From: CAWGJC01 sp965276665
GTDB lineage: Bacteria; Pseudomonadota; Alphaproteobacteria; Acetobacterales; Acetobacteraceae
Direction of reading: 5' to 3'
DNA: 64,000 nucleotides
Assembly: GCA_965276665.1 (NCBI GenBank)
Contig: OZ255620.1
Coordinates: forward strand, 2,294,001 to 2,358,000
The notes under the pieces are model-generated. The model ran no database searches. It was not told the DNA's origin and saw only the letters and a program-made list of their open reading frames with translations. The first letter of the stretch is position 1. Every line of letters starts with the position of its first letter. The translations under genes were made by a program, and so were the position numbers. Below are positions 34,008 through 42,680 of the stretch, one piece after another.

Positions 34008-35582
34008 ATGGAATCGTCCGACCATTACGACGTCATCGTCATCGGCAGCGGCCCCGGCGGCGCGTCGCTCGCGCATCGGCTCGCTCCCGCCGGCAGACGC
34101 ATCCTGATGCTGGAGCGCGGCTTCTATCTTCCCCGCTCCCGCGCGAACTGGGACAGCAAGACGGTGTTCGTGGACGGCGCCTACCAGACCTCCGAGACCT
34201 GGTACGGCCGCGAGGGCGAGCCGTTCCAGCCCGGGCTGCACTACTATGTCGGCGGCAACTCCAAGGTGTATGGCGCGGCGCTGCTCCGCCTGCGCGAGCA
34301 GGATTTCGGCGAGCTCCGGCACAGCGGCGGCGTGTCCCCGGCCTGGCCGCTCGGCTACGACGTGTTCGAGCCGTATTACTGCGAGGCCGAGGCGCTGTTT
34401 CATGTGCACGGGCGGCGCGGCGAGGATCCGAACGAGCCCTGGTCGAGCAAGCCTTACGCCTATCCCCCGGTGAGCCATGAGCCGCGCATCCAGCGGCTGG
34501 ACGACGACCTTCGGCGCGAGGGGCTGAACCCGTTTCACCTGCCGCTCGGGATCCTGCTCGACGAGCGCGACGGCAAGCCGACGCCGACCAGCCCGTGCAT
34601 CCGCTGCGACACGTTCGACGGGTTTCCCTGCGCGGCCAACGCCAAGGCGGATGCGCAGGTGATCTGCGTGGATCCCACCCTGGCGGCGCATCCCAATGTC
34701 ACTCTGCTGACGGGCGCCTTCGTCTCTCGGCTCGACACTGATCCCTCGGGGCACAGCGTCAGCCGCGTGCGCGTCACCCGCGACGGACGGGAGGAGCAGT
34801 ATTCCGCCGACATCGTGGTGGTGGCGTGCGGCGCGCTCAGCTCCGCGCTCCTGCTGTTGCGTTCGGCGGATGACGCGCATCCGAACGGGCTCGCGAACCG
34901 GTCGGATCAGGTGGGGCGCAACTACATGCGCCACAACATGTCCGTGCTGATGGCGCTGCTCAAGGAGCAGAACCACACGGTGTTCCAGAAGACGCTGGCG
35001 GTGAGCGACTATTATTTCGGCGCGCCGGACTGGAATTTCCCGCTGGGGTTGATCCAGATGTGCGCCACCTCGCATGGCGAGCAGATCCGCGGCGAGGCGT
35101 TGCCGTCCTGGCTGTCCTGGGCGCCTGAAATGCCGTTCGAGAAGATGGCCGAGCATTCGATCGATTTCTGGCTGCAGAGCGAGGATCTGCCGCGGCCGGA
35201 AAACCGCATCCGCTATGACGGCGACAAGGTCGTTCTCGAGATCACCGAAGGCAATGAGGAAGCGGCGCGCCGCCTCAAGCACAAGCTCGAGGGGTTGATG
35301 GAGCCGATCGGCGCGCACAAGCATCTTTTCGAGCGGCGCCTCTATCTCGGCAAGAACATCCCGATCGGCGGCACGGCGCATCAGGCCGGCACCTGCCGCT
35401 TCGGCACCGACCCGGCGAGCTCTGTGCTCAACCTCGATTGCCGCACGCATGACGTCGACAATCTTTACGTCGCGGATGCCAGCTTCTTTCCCTCGATCGG
35501 CGCGGTGAACCCGACGCTGACGATCATCGCCAACGCGCTCCGCGTCGCCGATCACATTGCGGACCGGCTGGCGGGGCGATGA
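34008..35582 (+). CDS. GMC-family FAD oxidoreductase
   Basis: A 524-residue flavoenzyme: FAD-binding VIVIGSGPGGASLAHRLAPAGRRILMLERG (about residues 9-38), YYVGGNSKVYGAALLR, PSPCIRC...FPCAANAKADAQ (a Cys pair region typical of GMC relatives), GAL-S-AL and the C-terminal HQAGTCRFG and GAVNPTLTIIANALR, where His and Asn act in catalysis. GMC enzymes oxidise alcohols or sugars. Nine to twelve codons upstream are further ATGs; I chose the one after GGCGGG. It opens an operon with DoxX, cupin, VOC and SMP-30 genes, fitting oxidation followed by lactone hydrolysis. Confidence 0.88.
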   Translation: MESSDHYDVIVIGSGPGGASLAHRLAPAGRRILMLERGFYLPRSRANWDSKTVFVDGAYQTSETWYGREGEPFQPGLHYYVGGNSKVYGAALLRLREQDFGELRHSGGVSPAWPLGYDVFEPYYCEAEALFHVHGRRGEDPNEPWSSKPYAYPPVSHEPRIQRLDDDLRREGLNPFHLPLGILLDERDGKPTPTSPCIRCDTFDGFPCAANAKADAQVICVDPTLAAHPNVTLLTGAFVSRLDTDPSGHSVSRVRVTRDGREEQYSADIVVVACGALSSALLLLRSADDAHPNGLANRSDQVGRNYMRHNMSVLMALLKEQNHTVFQKTLAVSDYYFGAPDWNFPLGLIQMCATSHGEQIRGEALPSWLSWAPEMPFEKMAEHSIDFWLQSEDLPRPENRIRYDGDKVVLEITEGNEEAARRLKHKLEGLMEPIGAHKHLFERRLYLGKNIPIGGTAHQAGTCRFGTDPASSVLNLDCRTHDVDNLYVADASFFPSIGAVNPTLTIIANALRVADHIADRLAGR

Positions 35583-35655
35583 CGGCAGAAGCTCGCGGGA
35601 CGGCAGAAGCTCCCGGCAGGACGACATTCCAAACCAGGAGGGAGTGCAGGCAGAC

Positions 35656-36129
35656 GTGACCGCATCGAATGTCGTCATCCTGGTCGTGCGATACGGGCTC
35701 GTGGTACTGTTCTTCCCGGCCAGCGCGCTCGACAAGATTCTCAACTTCAAGGGCGCGGTGAAGCAGGCCCAGGACGTGTTCGAGCCGCATTTGATGGCGG
35801 CTTCGGTGATCCTGCTCGGCCTGCTCGTCGAGCTGCTCATGCCGCTCGGCATTCTCACCGGCACTGCCGATCGGCTCGCCGCCTTCATCATGGCCGGGTA
35901 TTGCGCGGTGACCGCGCTGCTGTTCAAGCGATTCTGGGAGCCGGGCGATTTCTGGGCCTACGGCGCGAGCAAGGGCCGTGATCTGTTCTGGGATTTCCTG
36001 AAGAATCTCTCGCTCGCATCGGGCTTCCTGCTGATCACCGTGGGACTCGACGGCCATGCCTGGCACGGTTTCGTGACCGATCCCCTGGCCTCCTCCCACC
36101 CCTACGCGGCGATCCCGCCGCTGCACTGA
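35656..36129 (+). CDS. DoxX-family membrane protein
   Basis: A 157-residue protein with four membrane helices: VVILVVRYGLVVLFFPASALDKI, MAASVILLGLLVELLMPLGILTG, AAFIMAGYCAVTALLF and LSLASGFLLITVGL. The ILNFKGAV loop after helix 1 fits the DoxX-like family. DoxX-like proteins can be quinone-linked subunits of oxidoreductases, so it might pass electrons from the GMC enzyme to the respiratory chain; that is inference. GTG at 35656 is favoured over GTG at 35644 because AGGAGG is only two bases from the latter. No overlap with neighbours. Confidence 0.75.
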   Translation: MTASNVVILVVRYGLVVLFFPASALDKILNFKGAVKQAQDVFEPHLMAASVILLGLLVELLMPLGILTGTADRLAAFIMAGYCAVTALLFKRFWEPGDFWAYGASKGRDLFWDFLKNLSLASGFLLITVGLDGHAWHGFVTDPLASSHPYAAIPPLH

Positions 36130-36145
36130 GAGAGGACGAGGCACG

Positions 36146-36646
36146 ATGCGCAATCCGATCGCCAGGGCGGCCGAGAGCGCCGGCACACGGCAAGCCGATG
36201 CGAAAAGCGGCCCCAAGCCCAGCGTCTCCTACTGGCATCTCTGGACCGACGAGCACGGGGTGAGCCATCAGGCGGAATGCGCGCTCATGGATTTCGAGTT
36301 GAAAGGTGTCGGCGACGCCGCCCCGCAATGGAACAACAAGCACGGCACGCATCCCTCGACGGTGGTGGTCACCGTGCAGCCGGTCGGCTGGGTGGGCGAG
36401 TGGCACGAAAACCCGGCCCCGCAATGGATCATCGTGCTGTCGGGACGCTGGTGGATCGAGAGCATGGACGGCACCCGCGTGGAGCAAGGCCCCGGCGAGT
36501 TCTCCTTCGGCGAGGACCAGGGCTGCACGCGGGATGCGGAGGGGCGCAAGGGTCACCGGTCGGGCACGACCGGCGATCAGCCTGCCGTGCTGATGACCGT
36601 GCAGCTCCATGTCGATCCGCAGCACGGGCCCTGCCGCATCCGGTGA
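36146..36646 (+). CDS. Cupin-domain protein
   Basis: A 166-residue single-cupin protein. The first cupin motif region is around PAPQWIIVLSGRWWIESMDG, the second around PGEFSFGEDQGCTRDAEGRKGHRSGTTG, with His near residue 134 as a likely metal ligand. It is soluble, without a signal peptide, and only 16 bp after the DoxX gene. Cupins in such clusters may be isomerases or dioxygenases; substrate unknown. Confidence 0.75.
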   Translation: MRNPIARAAESAGTRQADAKSGPKPSVSYWHLWTDEHGVSHQAECALMDFELKGVGDAAPQWNNKHGTHPSTVVVTVQPVGWVGEWHENPAPQWIIVLSGRWWIESMDGTRVEQGPGEFSFGEDQGCTRDAEGRKGHRSGTTGDQPAVLMTVQLHVDPQHGPCRIR

Positions 36647-36650
36647 CACG

Positions 36651-37508
36651 GTGAGCGTGGACCTCCAGCGCATCCTCGGCTTCCACCTGGTCACGGCCGA
36701 CCTCGCGCGCCTCACAGGCTTCTACCGCGACGTGCTCGGCTTCGCGGCGGACGGCGCGGCGCGGCCGATCGACGCGGCGGAGATGGCGCTGCTCGGCCTC
36801 GCCGGGCATGGACGGCGGCAGATGCTCCGCATCGGCGCGCAGATCGTGGCGCTCGACGCGTTCGACATCGCGGGCCGTCCCTATCCCGCCGGCAGCGACG
36901 CCGCCTCGCTCGGCTTCCAGCATCTGGCGCTCGTGGTCGCCGATATCGCGTCGGCCCATGCGCGGCTGCGGGATGTCGCGCCGATCTCCTTAGGCGGTCC
37001 GCAGCACCTGCCGCCAGCATCCGGCGGCGGGTTTGCCTTCAAGTTCCGCGATACGGACGGCCATCCGCTCGAGTTGCTGCAATTCCCGCCGGACGCCACG
37101 CCGGCGCATTGGCATGGACGCGCGCCGCGTGCCGGAGAGATCGCGCTCGGCATCGATCATTCGGCGATCAGCGTGGCCAGCACGGATGCGAGCACCACCT
37201 ATTACGCAGCACTCGGTCTCAGGCGCGGCCAGGGAACGCGGAACACGGGCGCCGCGCAGGACCATCTCGATCATCTGCCTGGTGTCAAGGTGCAGGTCGC
37301 GCCGATGATCCCGGATGTCGCGACGCCGCATCTCGAGCTGCTCGGCTACCGCGTGCCGCGCCCCAAGCCGAGCGCCGCTTTGCGGCCGAACGACATCGCC
37401 GCCACGCGCATCCGCTGGCAAGGCGGCGAAGCTGGCCTTTTGCGCGACCCGGACGGCCATTTTCACCAGGTCGACGCAGGAGCACGTGAGATGGAGCCAC
37501 ATCGATGA
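36651..37508 (+). CDS. VOC-family (glyoxalase/extradiol dioxygenase-like) protein
   Basis: A 285-residue protein with two glyoxalase-like halves: LGFHLVTADLARLTGFYRDVLGF (residues about 7-28) with FQHLALVVADI and DTDGHPLELLQFP in the first, and IDHSAISVASTDASTTYYAALGL with RDPDGHFHQV in the second. His/Glu-type metal ligands (HLAL, DGHPLEL) are visible. Start GTG at 36651 is next to the cupin stop; its stop overlaps the SMP-30 gene start (ATGA). Likely a ring-cleaving or isomerising enzyme of the same pathway. Confidence 0.82.
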   Translation: MSVDLQRILGFHLVTADLARLTGFYRDVLGFAADGAARPIDAAEMALLGLAGHGRRQMLRIGAQIVALDAFDIAGRPYPAGSDAASLGFQHLALVVADIASAHARLRDVAPISLGGPQHLPPASGGGFAFKFRDTDGHPLELLQFPPDATPAHWHGRAPRAGEIALGIDHSAISVASTDASTTYYAALGLRRGQGTRNTGAAQDHLDHLPGVKVQVAPMIPDVATPHLELLGYRVPRPKPSAALRPNDIAATRIRWQGGEAGLLRDPDGHFHQVDAGAREMEPHR

Positions 37509-38491
37509 CAGAGAATGCCTCGCTGCTGCCGGGACGATTGCTGCGCCGGGCCGGCCCGCCCGAGCCGGTCGCAAACTTCGCCGGCGTGCAGATCGACGAT
37601 CCCCGGCTCGCGCAAGTGTTGGCCGCCGATGCGCCGCTCCTCCGTCTCTACGAAGGGACGTTGCACGGAGAGGGACCGATCTGGGACACCGCGCGCGGCC
37701 GTCTTGTCTGGTCGGACGTGCCGAACCGCCGGCTGCTCGCCTGGCACCCGGACGGACATGTCGAGGTGGCGATCGACGGGACGTATTTCATGAACGGCAA
37801 TGCGCTCGATGCCGAGGGCCGGCTCGTGCATTGCGAGCACGGGCGCCGCTGCATCAGCAGGTCCCATGATGGCGGCGACCGCAACGGGGGCGCCGACCCG
37901 ATCATCACGCATTACGAGGGGAAACGCCTCAACTCGCCGAACGACATCACCGTCGCGGCCGACGGCGCCATCTGGTTCACCGACCCGAGTTTCGGCTTGC
38001 TGATGCCGAGCCAGGGCAGCCTCGCGGAGCCGGAGCTCGACCATCGCAGCGTCTATCGTTTCGATCCGCGCGACGGGACGCTGCGGCGCATGGCCGATTT
38101 CGAGCAGCCGAACGGCCTCGCCTTCTCGCCCGACGGCCGCACGCTCTACGTCTCCGATACGTCGCTGTCGCTGAGTGAGATCCCGGGGCCGGAGACCGGC
38201 ACGGCGCATCGCATCGAGGCGTTCGACGTGGCGGACGATGGCCGTCTCGCCAATCGCCGCTTCTTCCGCCAGACGCATCACGGCTACCCGGACGGCTTCA
38301 CCATCGATGCGCGCGGATGGGTGTGGACCACGGCGGCGGACGGCATGCATGTCTATGCGTCGGACCGCACGCCGCTTGGCTTCTTTCCGACGCCGGAGGT
38401 CTGCTCGAATTGCACGCTCGGTGGACCGCGAATGACCCGGCTGTTCATCGCCGCCACCGCCTATCTCCTGGCGGTCGATCTGCTTGCGTGA
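37505..38491 (+). CDS. SMP-30/gluconolactonase-family lactonase
   Basis: A 328-residue beta-propeller lactonase: YEGTLHGEGPIWDTARGRLVWSDVPNRRL (about residues 51-80, the metal-ligand Glu in GEGP), YEGKRLNSPNDITVAADGAIWFTDPSFG, FEQPNGLAFSPDGRTLYVSDTS, and PDGFTIDARGWVWT with the catalytic Asp. SMP-30 enzymes hydrolyse sugar lactones such as gluconolactone in the cytoplasm. It is the last gene of the GMC-DoxX-cupin-VOC operon and coupled to the VOC gene, implying that a lactone arises from the GMC oxidation. Confidence 0.9.
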   Translation: MTENASLLPGRLLRRAGPPEPVANFAGVQIDDPRLAQVLAADAPLLRLYEGTLHGEGPIWDTARGRLVWSDVPNRRLLAWHPDGHVEVAIDGTYFMNGNALDAEGRLVHCEHGRRCISRSHDGGDRNGGADPIITHYEGKRLNSPNDITVAADGAIWFTDPSFGLLMPSQGSLAEPELDHRSVYRFDPRDGTLRRMADFEQPNGLAFSPDGRTLYVSDTSLSLSEIPGPETGTAHRIEAFDVADDGRLANRRFFRQTHHGYPDGFTIDARGWVWTTAADGMHVYASDRTPLGFFPTPEVCSNCTLGGPRMTRLFIAATAYLLAVDLLA

Positions 38492-38503
38492 ATCCGTTTC
38501 CTG

Positions 38504-39397
38504 TCAGCCCGCGCCGGCCAGCGCGAGCACGGCATCGGCAAAACCGTCCGGATCCTCCTGCGGGACATTATGCCCGATGCCGGGGAGGATTCGGCGCTCG
38601 TAGAAGCCGGTGAAGTGCCGCGCCGCGCTGTCGATTTCGCGCGGCGCTCCATCGACGCCATCGGCAGCGCCTTGCAGGACGATGGAGGGCACGGCGATCT
38701 CGGGCTGGGCCGCCAGGCGCCGCTCGATCGCATCCAATGCAGGGTCGCCGGCAACCGCGCCGAACCGATGGCGGTACGAATGGATCACGACATCCACGAA
38801 ATCCGGATTGTCGAAGGCGGCGGCGGTTTGCGCGAATGTCGCCGCGTCGAAATCCCATTCGGGGGACCATAGGCGCCAGAGCAGCTCGCAGAGCTCGCGC
38901 CGATGGCGCGCAAGCCCGGCGCGACCACGCTCGGATTGGAAATAATACTGGTACCAAATGCGATGCTCGGCGTCGGGCGTGGTTGGTTCCCGCGCCCGCG
39001 CGATTGTCTGGATGTTGTAGCCGGCACCGCAGCTCACCACGCCGGCGACCCGCTCCGGCCAGAGCGCAGCCATGACACAGGCCGCCCTGCCACCCCAGTC
39101 ATAACCGGCCAGCACCGCGCGCGGAATCGCCAAGGCGCCCATGAAGGCCAGCAGATCGGCGCCCAGGGCCGCCTGCTCTCCGGAACGCGGCGTGCTGGCG
39201 CCCAGAAACATCGTCGGTCCGTAGCCCCGAAGATAGGGCGCGAGGCAGCGCCGCCCCGCAGCGGCCAGGCGCTCGGAGACGGCATCGTAGGCGTGCACGT
39301 CATACGGAAAACCATGCAGCAGGATGACAGGAGGGCCGTCCGGCGGCCCGGCTTCCAGATAGGCGATTGTCAGAACCCCGGCGGCGATCGTCTTCAT
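38504..39397 (-). CDS. Alpha/beta hydrolase, epoxide hydrolase/dehalogenase-like
   Basis: A 297-residue alpha/beta hydrolase: HGFP oxyanion motif (about residues 29-32), nucleophile elbow GYDWGG with Asp rather than Ser (about 98-101), and catalytic His in GIGHNVPQEDPDGFADAV (about 274). An Asp nucleophile with HGxP is typical of epoxide hydrolases and haloalkane or fluoroacetate dehalogenases. It is alone, convergent with the lactonase gene 12 bp away. No signal peptide. Confidence 0.86.
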   Translation of the reverse strand: MKTIAAGVLTIAYLEAGPPDGPPVILLHGFPYDVHAYDAVSERLAAAGRRCLAPYLRGYGPTMFLGASTPRSGEQAALGADLLAFMGALAIPRAVLAGYDWGGRAACVMAALWPERVAGVVSCGAGYNIQTIARAREPTTPDAEHRIWYQYYFQSERGRAGLARHRRELCELLWRLWSPEWDFDAATFAQTAAAFDNPDFVDVVIHSYRHRFGAVAGDPALDAIERRLAAQPEIAVPSIVLQGAADGVDGAPREIDSAARHFTGFYERRILPGIGHNVPQEDPDGFADAVLALAGAG

Positions 39398-39467
39398 GCG
39401 GTCTCGTGATCCGTGCGCGCGTATGCGCCACGATAGCAGATCATCCGGCTATTCGCAGATGGTTCGT

Positions 39468-39765
39468 CTATTCGGGCAGCCTCACGAGCTTCTGCAGGCT
39501 GCGCAGCTTGTCGGGGCGCGGCACGCCGGGATAGAGCGAAGACCAGGCGGCGAGGGAAACTTCGCCGACATAGATGTCGCCGCGGAAATCGAGGACGATG
39601 CCGCGCGGCGACATGAATTGGCCGGGCTCCTGCCCGTGCGCACCCTCCTCCCGGCCGATGCGCGCGAGCAGCTCGCCCTTCGCGCTGAGCCCCGAGATGC
39701 GCGGCCCGAGATGGGAAAGCCACGATGGCCAGGCCGCCGGATGCTTCGGTCACCAACGTCCACGG
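39468..39765 (-). pseudogene. NHL-repeat (six-bladed propeller) protein relic
   Basis: The minus-strand frame ending at TAG (39468-39470) reads GPRISGLSAKGELLARIGRE, then GPRGIVLDF-like FMSPRGIVLDFRGDIYVGEV and ends KLRSLQKLVRLPE. This is the C-terminus of an NHL-repeat protein of the peptidyl-amidating-lyase-like group. The frame is closed by a stop near 39765, and the neighbouring frame continues with TLVTEASGG, another propeller-blade fragment, so the gene is frameshifted and missing its first four blades. The rest of 39398-39861 holds nothing else supportable. Confidence 0.7.
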
Positions 39766-39861
39766 CACGCTGGACTGCGACATCGTACGTCCTCAATGCC
39801 TGTCGGTCAGCAACTTGCGCCCCACATGTCGGCGCGGGAGCGGATCAGCGGGAGGGAGTCG

Positions 39862-40263
39862 TTAAAATCCGACGGGGCCGACGGAACCGAACCAGGCGCG
39901 CACCTTGGTGGGATCGGCCTCGTCCATGTAGAAGAAATGCGTCATCACCGGCTTCACGACAGGCTTGCTGCGGTCGTCGGGCGTCATCGTGACGATGCCG
40001 CGAAACACTTTGAGCGAGCCGCCGTCCCAATACTCGACGACGTCGTGGTGCGCGGTGAAGCCGGTGTCGATAAAGGCGCGTAGATTTTCGCGGATCGCCT
40101 CGCGACCGTTCCACTGCGCCACTCCGAGACGGCCGATTGCGTCCTCGGCAAAGCAGTCGAAGCCGTTGCCGAAGGTCTTGTCGTCGATCTCCTTCCAGAA
40201 TGCGAGCAGCCAGTCCGGCGGCGTCGTCTTGCTAAAAGTCGTCGTGATCGGAGCATCGGTCAT
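39862..40263 (-). CDS. SnoaL-like (NTF2-fold) small protein
   Basis: A 133-residue protein of the SnoaL/NTF2-like kind: WLLAFWKEIDDKTFGNGFDCFAEDAIGRLGVAQWNGREAIRENLRAFIDTGF, then a beta-rich half with VVEYWDGGSLKVFRGIVTMT and THFFYMDEADPTKVRAW. Such proteins form cone-shaped pockets used by isomerases, cyclases or hydrolases on small polar or aromatic compounds; no catalytic residues can be assigned. The start ATG at 40261-40263 is preceded by AAGGAAA. It lies between a propeller relic and a MITE-like hairpin. Confidence 0.72.
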   Translation of the reverse strand: MTDAPITTTFSKTTPPDWLLAFWKEIDDKTFGNGFDCFAEDAIGRLGVAQWNGREAIRENLRAFIDTGFTAHHDVVEYWDGGSLKVFRGIVTMTPDDRSKPVVKPVMTHFFYMDEADPTKVRAWFGSVGPVGF

Positions 40264-40435
40264 TCTCAATTTCCTTGGTTGGAGGCGAGCCATATCCCGC
40301 GATCGCCAGATCTGGAGATGGGTCTTGCCGGCTGGAGGAAGCGCCAATTATCCCTCGGTTTTCGCCAAGCGCCAGCAGGATGAGAGGTCGTGCGGGACGC
40401 CCTGCTGCGCAGCGACCCGTTGCGCATGGAAAATC

Positions 40436-40584
40436 CTTAGAGCCTGTTCGGAAACGTGGTCTGGCGAGTCATCTGGCGTGATTTTCCGAGCGCCGGCGCA
40501 GAGCGGCCTTGCGGGACGTGAGCACCGGCGCACAGGAAAGCGCGTCAGATGGTCGCCAGAGCGCGTTTTCAAACAGACTCTTAG
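40436..40584. mobile_element. MITE-like imperfect hairpin element
   Basis: Two arms of about 62 bp (roughly 40436-40498 and 40522-40584) match as reverse complements at about three quarters of positions, beginning CTTAGAGCCTGTTCGGAAACG on the left and its degenerate partner on the right. The roughly 23-bp centre carries no gene. This is the anatomy of a non-autonomous miniature element. The remainder of 40264-40633 has no supported gene. No flanking target duplication was found by eye. Confidence 0.68.
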
Positions 40585-40633
40585 ACCCCGCTAGAGCATT
40601 TTCAGTTAGGTCGGCGCCGGCGCTCGCCCGCGC

Positions 40634-42223
40634 TTACAGGCTCTGCCTGATGGCGTTGGCGACGATGAAACCGGAATTTCCGCTGACGCCTGCGCCTGGC
40701 CAGGTTGCCGCGCCGACCATGTAGAGATTGGGGATATAGGTTCGGTGGCCACCCTGGCCGGGGAGCGGGCGCAGCATGTAGAGCTGGCCGATATCCTGGG
40801 CGCCCCCATAAGGATCGCCGGGGCCTGCGTTCACGTTGTAGGCCGCGATCGTTGCCGGGGTCTCGACCCGCATGCCGAGGACTGCAGAGGGGATGTTGGG
40901 GATGTGGCGCTCCACGATGCCGAGAACGCGGTCTACGAAACGACGCGTCAGATCCGCCGACCATGTTCCGTCACCAACCGGGATGCCGTCCGCCGCATCG
41001 CGCACTGGCACACACGGGACGTCGAGGACCTGCACGCGCATGACGGATTTGCCGGGCGGCGCGCGCGAGGGATCTCGAGCGGTCGGACAGTCGACCGAAA
41101 AGGTCGGCAGGGAAGGCAAAGCTCCACTCAAACCGTGCGTGACGGCCAAGGCATGACCGTCGAGGCAGTCGGTCAGAAAGGGTTGGCCGGTCAGGGCGAA
41201 GCGCTCGTCGGGCCAGCGCGGTGGCTCGGACAAAGCGAGATTGATCTGCACGCAGCCTCGCCCGTAGCGGAAGCGCCTTGCCTGCTCCCCAAGAGCGGCC
41301 GGCACCGCCTCGTCGGCCAGCAAGTGGCCGTAAAGGCGGATCGGCGAGACGCTGGCGACGATCGTCCGCGTGGCCTCATAGACGCCACCCGAACGGGTGC
41401 GAACTCCAGAGGCTCTGCCGTCGCGCAGCAGGATTCGATCGACGTCCTCGCCGGTGGCGATCTCCCCGCCGTAATCCGTGATCAGCCGGACCAGCGCCTG
41501 TGCAAGTCTCTCGCTGCCACCGATGGGAATCGGCATTCCGGCATTCATCAGGGCCATCAGGAAAAGCTTGAGCCATATCCCGCTCCCGATCTCATCCGGC
41601 CCCTTGCTGACATGCGCGACCCAGGCGGCCAACATGCTGCGCATGGCCGGCGACTTCACCGGCTCGAGCACGTGCCGCGCGGTGTCGAGCAGTGAGCCGG
41701 CGAACGCGCTGTATCCGTCGCCGTCCCGAAGCTGCCGGTCGATGATCATGCGTGCCTCTGGCGACGTCATGTCGAGACCGAACAACGAAAAAATGTCCCC
41801 GGCCCAGGGCGCGGTCTCGCGGAGAAGGGCGGCGACCCGATCACGATCGCCGGGCGCGAGCCGGTCGGCCTCTTGCATCAGCGCACTCAGGCTCCGCGGC
41901 AGGATTGCCGTCGTGCCATCTGCTAACGAAACGCCGGATGGCAGGTCGGTGTTGACGAAATGAAGGCCCCGCGCTTCGAGGTCGGCGCCGAGGTCAGCAT
42001 AGGCGGGACCGGCCGTCAGCAGCGGGAAGGCCGCCGAATACGAATCCGCCAGAAAGCCCGGCAGGATCTCGTCGCTGCGCACGAAGCCGCCAGGGCGGTC
42101 GTTGCGCTCCAGCACCAGGACCTTCTTGCCATCCTTGGCAAGATAGGCCGCGGCAACGAGAGCGTTGTGTCCGCTCCCGACGAATATTGCGTCATAGGTC
42201 GATAGGGTGTGCTCCAAAGCCAT
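40634..42223 (-). CDS. FAD-dependent oxidoreductase, phytoene desaturase-related
   Basis: A 529-residue protein with the Rossmann-type FAD motif FVGSGHNALVAAAYLAKDGKKVLVLERNDRPGG (about residues 14-46) and the distal GNSGFIVANAIRQSL in which a GAGVSGNSGF block replaces the usual carotenoid-desaturase ending. The middle part PIGGSERLAQALVRLITDYGGEIATGEDVDRI also fits the phytoene dehydrogenase/PYROXD2-like superfamily. Members oxidise or isomerise polyunsaturated or unknown substrates. No carotenoid-synthesis genes are nearby. It has no evident partner; the upstream 457 bp are gene-free. Confidence 0.82.
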   Translation of the reverse strand: MALEHTLSTYDAIFVGSGHNALVAAAYLAKDGKKVLVLERNDRPGGFVRSDEILPGFLADSYSAAFPLLTAGPAYADLGADLEARGLHFVNTDLPSGVSLADGTTAILPRSLSALMQEADRLAPGDRDRVAALLRETAPWAGDIFSLFGLDMTSPEARMIIDRQLRDGDGYSAFAGSLLDTARHVLEPVKSPAMRSMLAAWVAHVSKGPDEIGSGIWLKLFLMALMNAGMPIPIGGSERLAQALVRLITDYGGEIATGEDVDRILLRDGRASGVRTRSGGVYEATRTIVASVSPIRLYGHLLADEAVPAALGEQARRFRYGRGCVQINLALSEPPRWPDERFALTGQPFLTDCLDGHALAVTHGLSGALPSLPTFSVDCPTARDPSRAPPGKSVMRVQVLDVPCVPVRDAADGIPVGDGTWSADLTRRFVDRVLGIVERHIPNIPSAVLGMRVETPATIAAYNVNAGPGDPYGGAQDIGQLYMLRPLPGQGGHRTYIPNLYMVGAATWPGAGVSGNSGFIVANAIRQSL

Positions 42224-42600
42224 CGCTCGTTCCGTTCAACCTCTGCGAGAGAGTATGAGATTTTGTATCCTGCATCGGCAGTTCCAGGGTTTTCGAACCA
42301 CGCATGCGTTGCAACCGTAACTTTACGCCGTGGCGTCGTGCGGCTGGCCCGTGGCGCGACATTGGCCAGGGTGGCGTCGAGCCGGACACCCTGGTGAGCC
42401 TCAGGCCGGGATCAGGTTGCGCACGAAGAGCGCGCGCGGATGCCTGGAGGAACCGCCTTGACAGCAATGGCCCAGATGGGCTGTTCGGTCCCACGTCAAG
42501 GACGGCGATGAAATCGCTGGCCGTCGAGGCCAGGAGCGTCAGGCGGTGAGTGTCCGGCGCCTTTGGGCGCATATGCGTCACGTTGTCGCGGCCTTCCATC
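42224..42600. other. Gene-free stretch upstream of the phytoene desaturase-like gene
   Basis: About 377 bp separate the FAD gene's start from the osmC promoter. Several long shadow frames run through, but none has a recognisable motif or ribosome site. No palindrome or repeat stood out. It probably holds the FAD gene's promoter, which I could not place. Confidence 0.5.
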
Positions 42601-42602
42601 TG

Positions 42603-42631
42603 TTGGCTAGATCGGCCGGCCATTTTATAAT
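42603..42631 (+). promoter_or_regulatory. Sigma-70-type promoter for the OsmC-like gene
   Basis: TTGGCT (42603-42608) and a consensus TATAAT (42626-42631) are separated by 17 bp. Transcription would begin near 42638, some 43 bases before the ATG at 42681, which has a GGAGG ribosome site. TATAAT is rare in this GC-rich DNA, adding weight. Confidence 0.6.
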
Positions 42632-42680
42632 GCATAGGGACCCGGCATCTGTCCGGGCCGGCAATCGGAGGAAGAGCAGA

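Noticed and set aside
40591..40603. A CTAGAGCATTTTC motif like the end of the palindromic elements at 59325 and 60771
   Set aside because: Only one end is present with no matching partner or internal blocks, so chance similarity or a stub cannot be separated.
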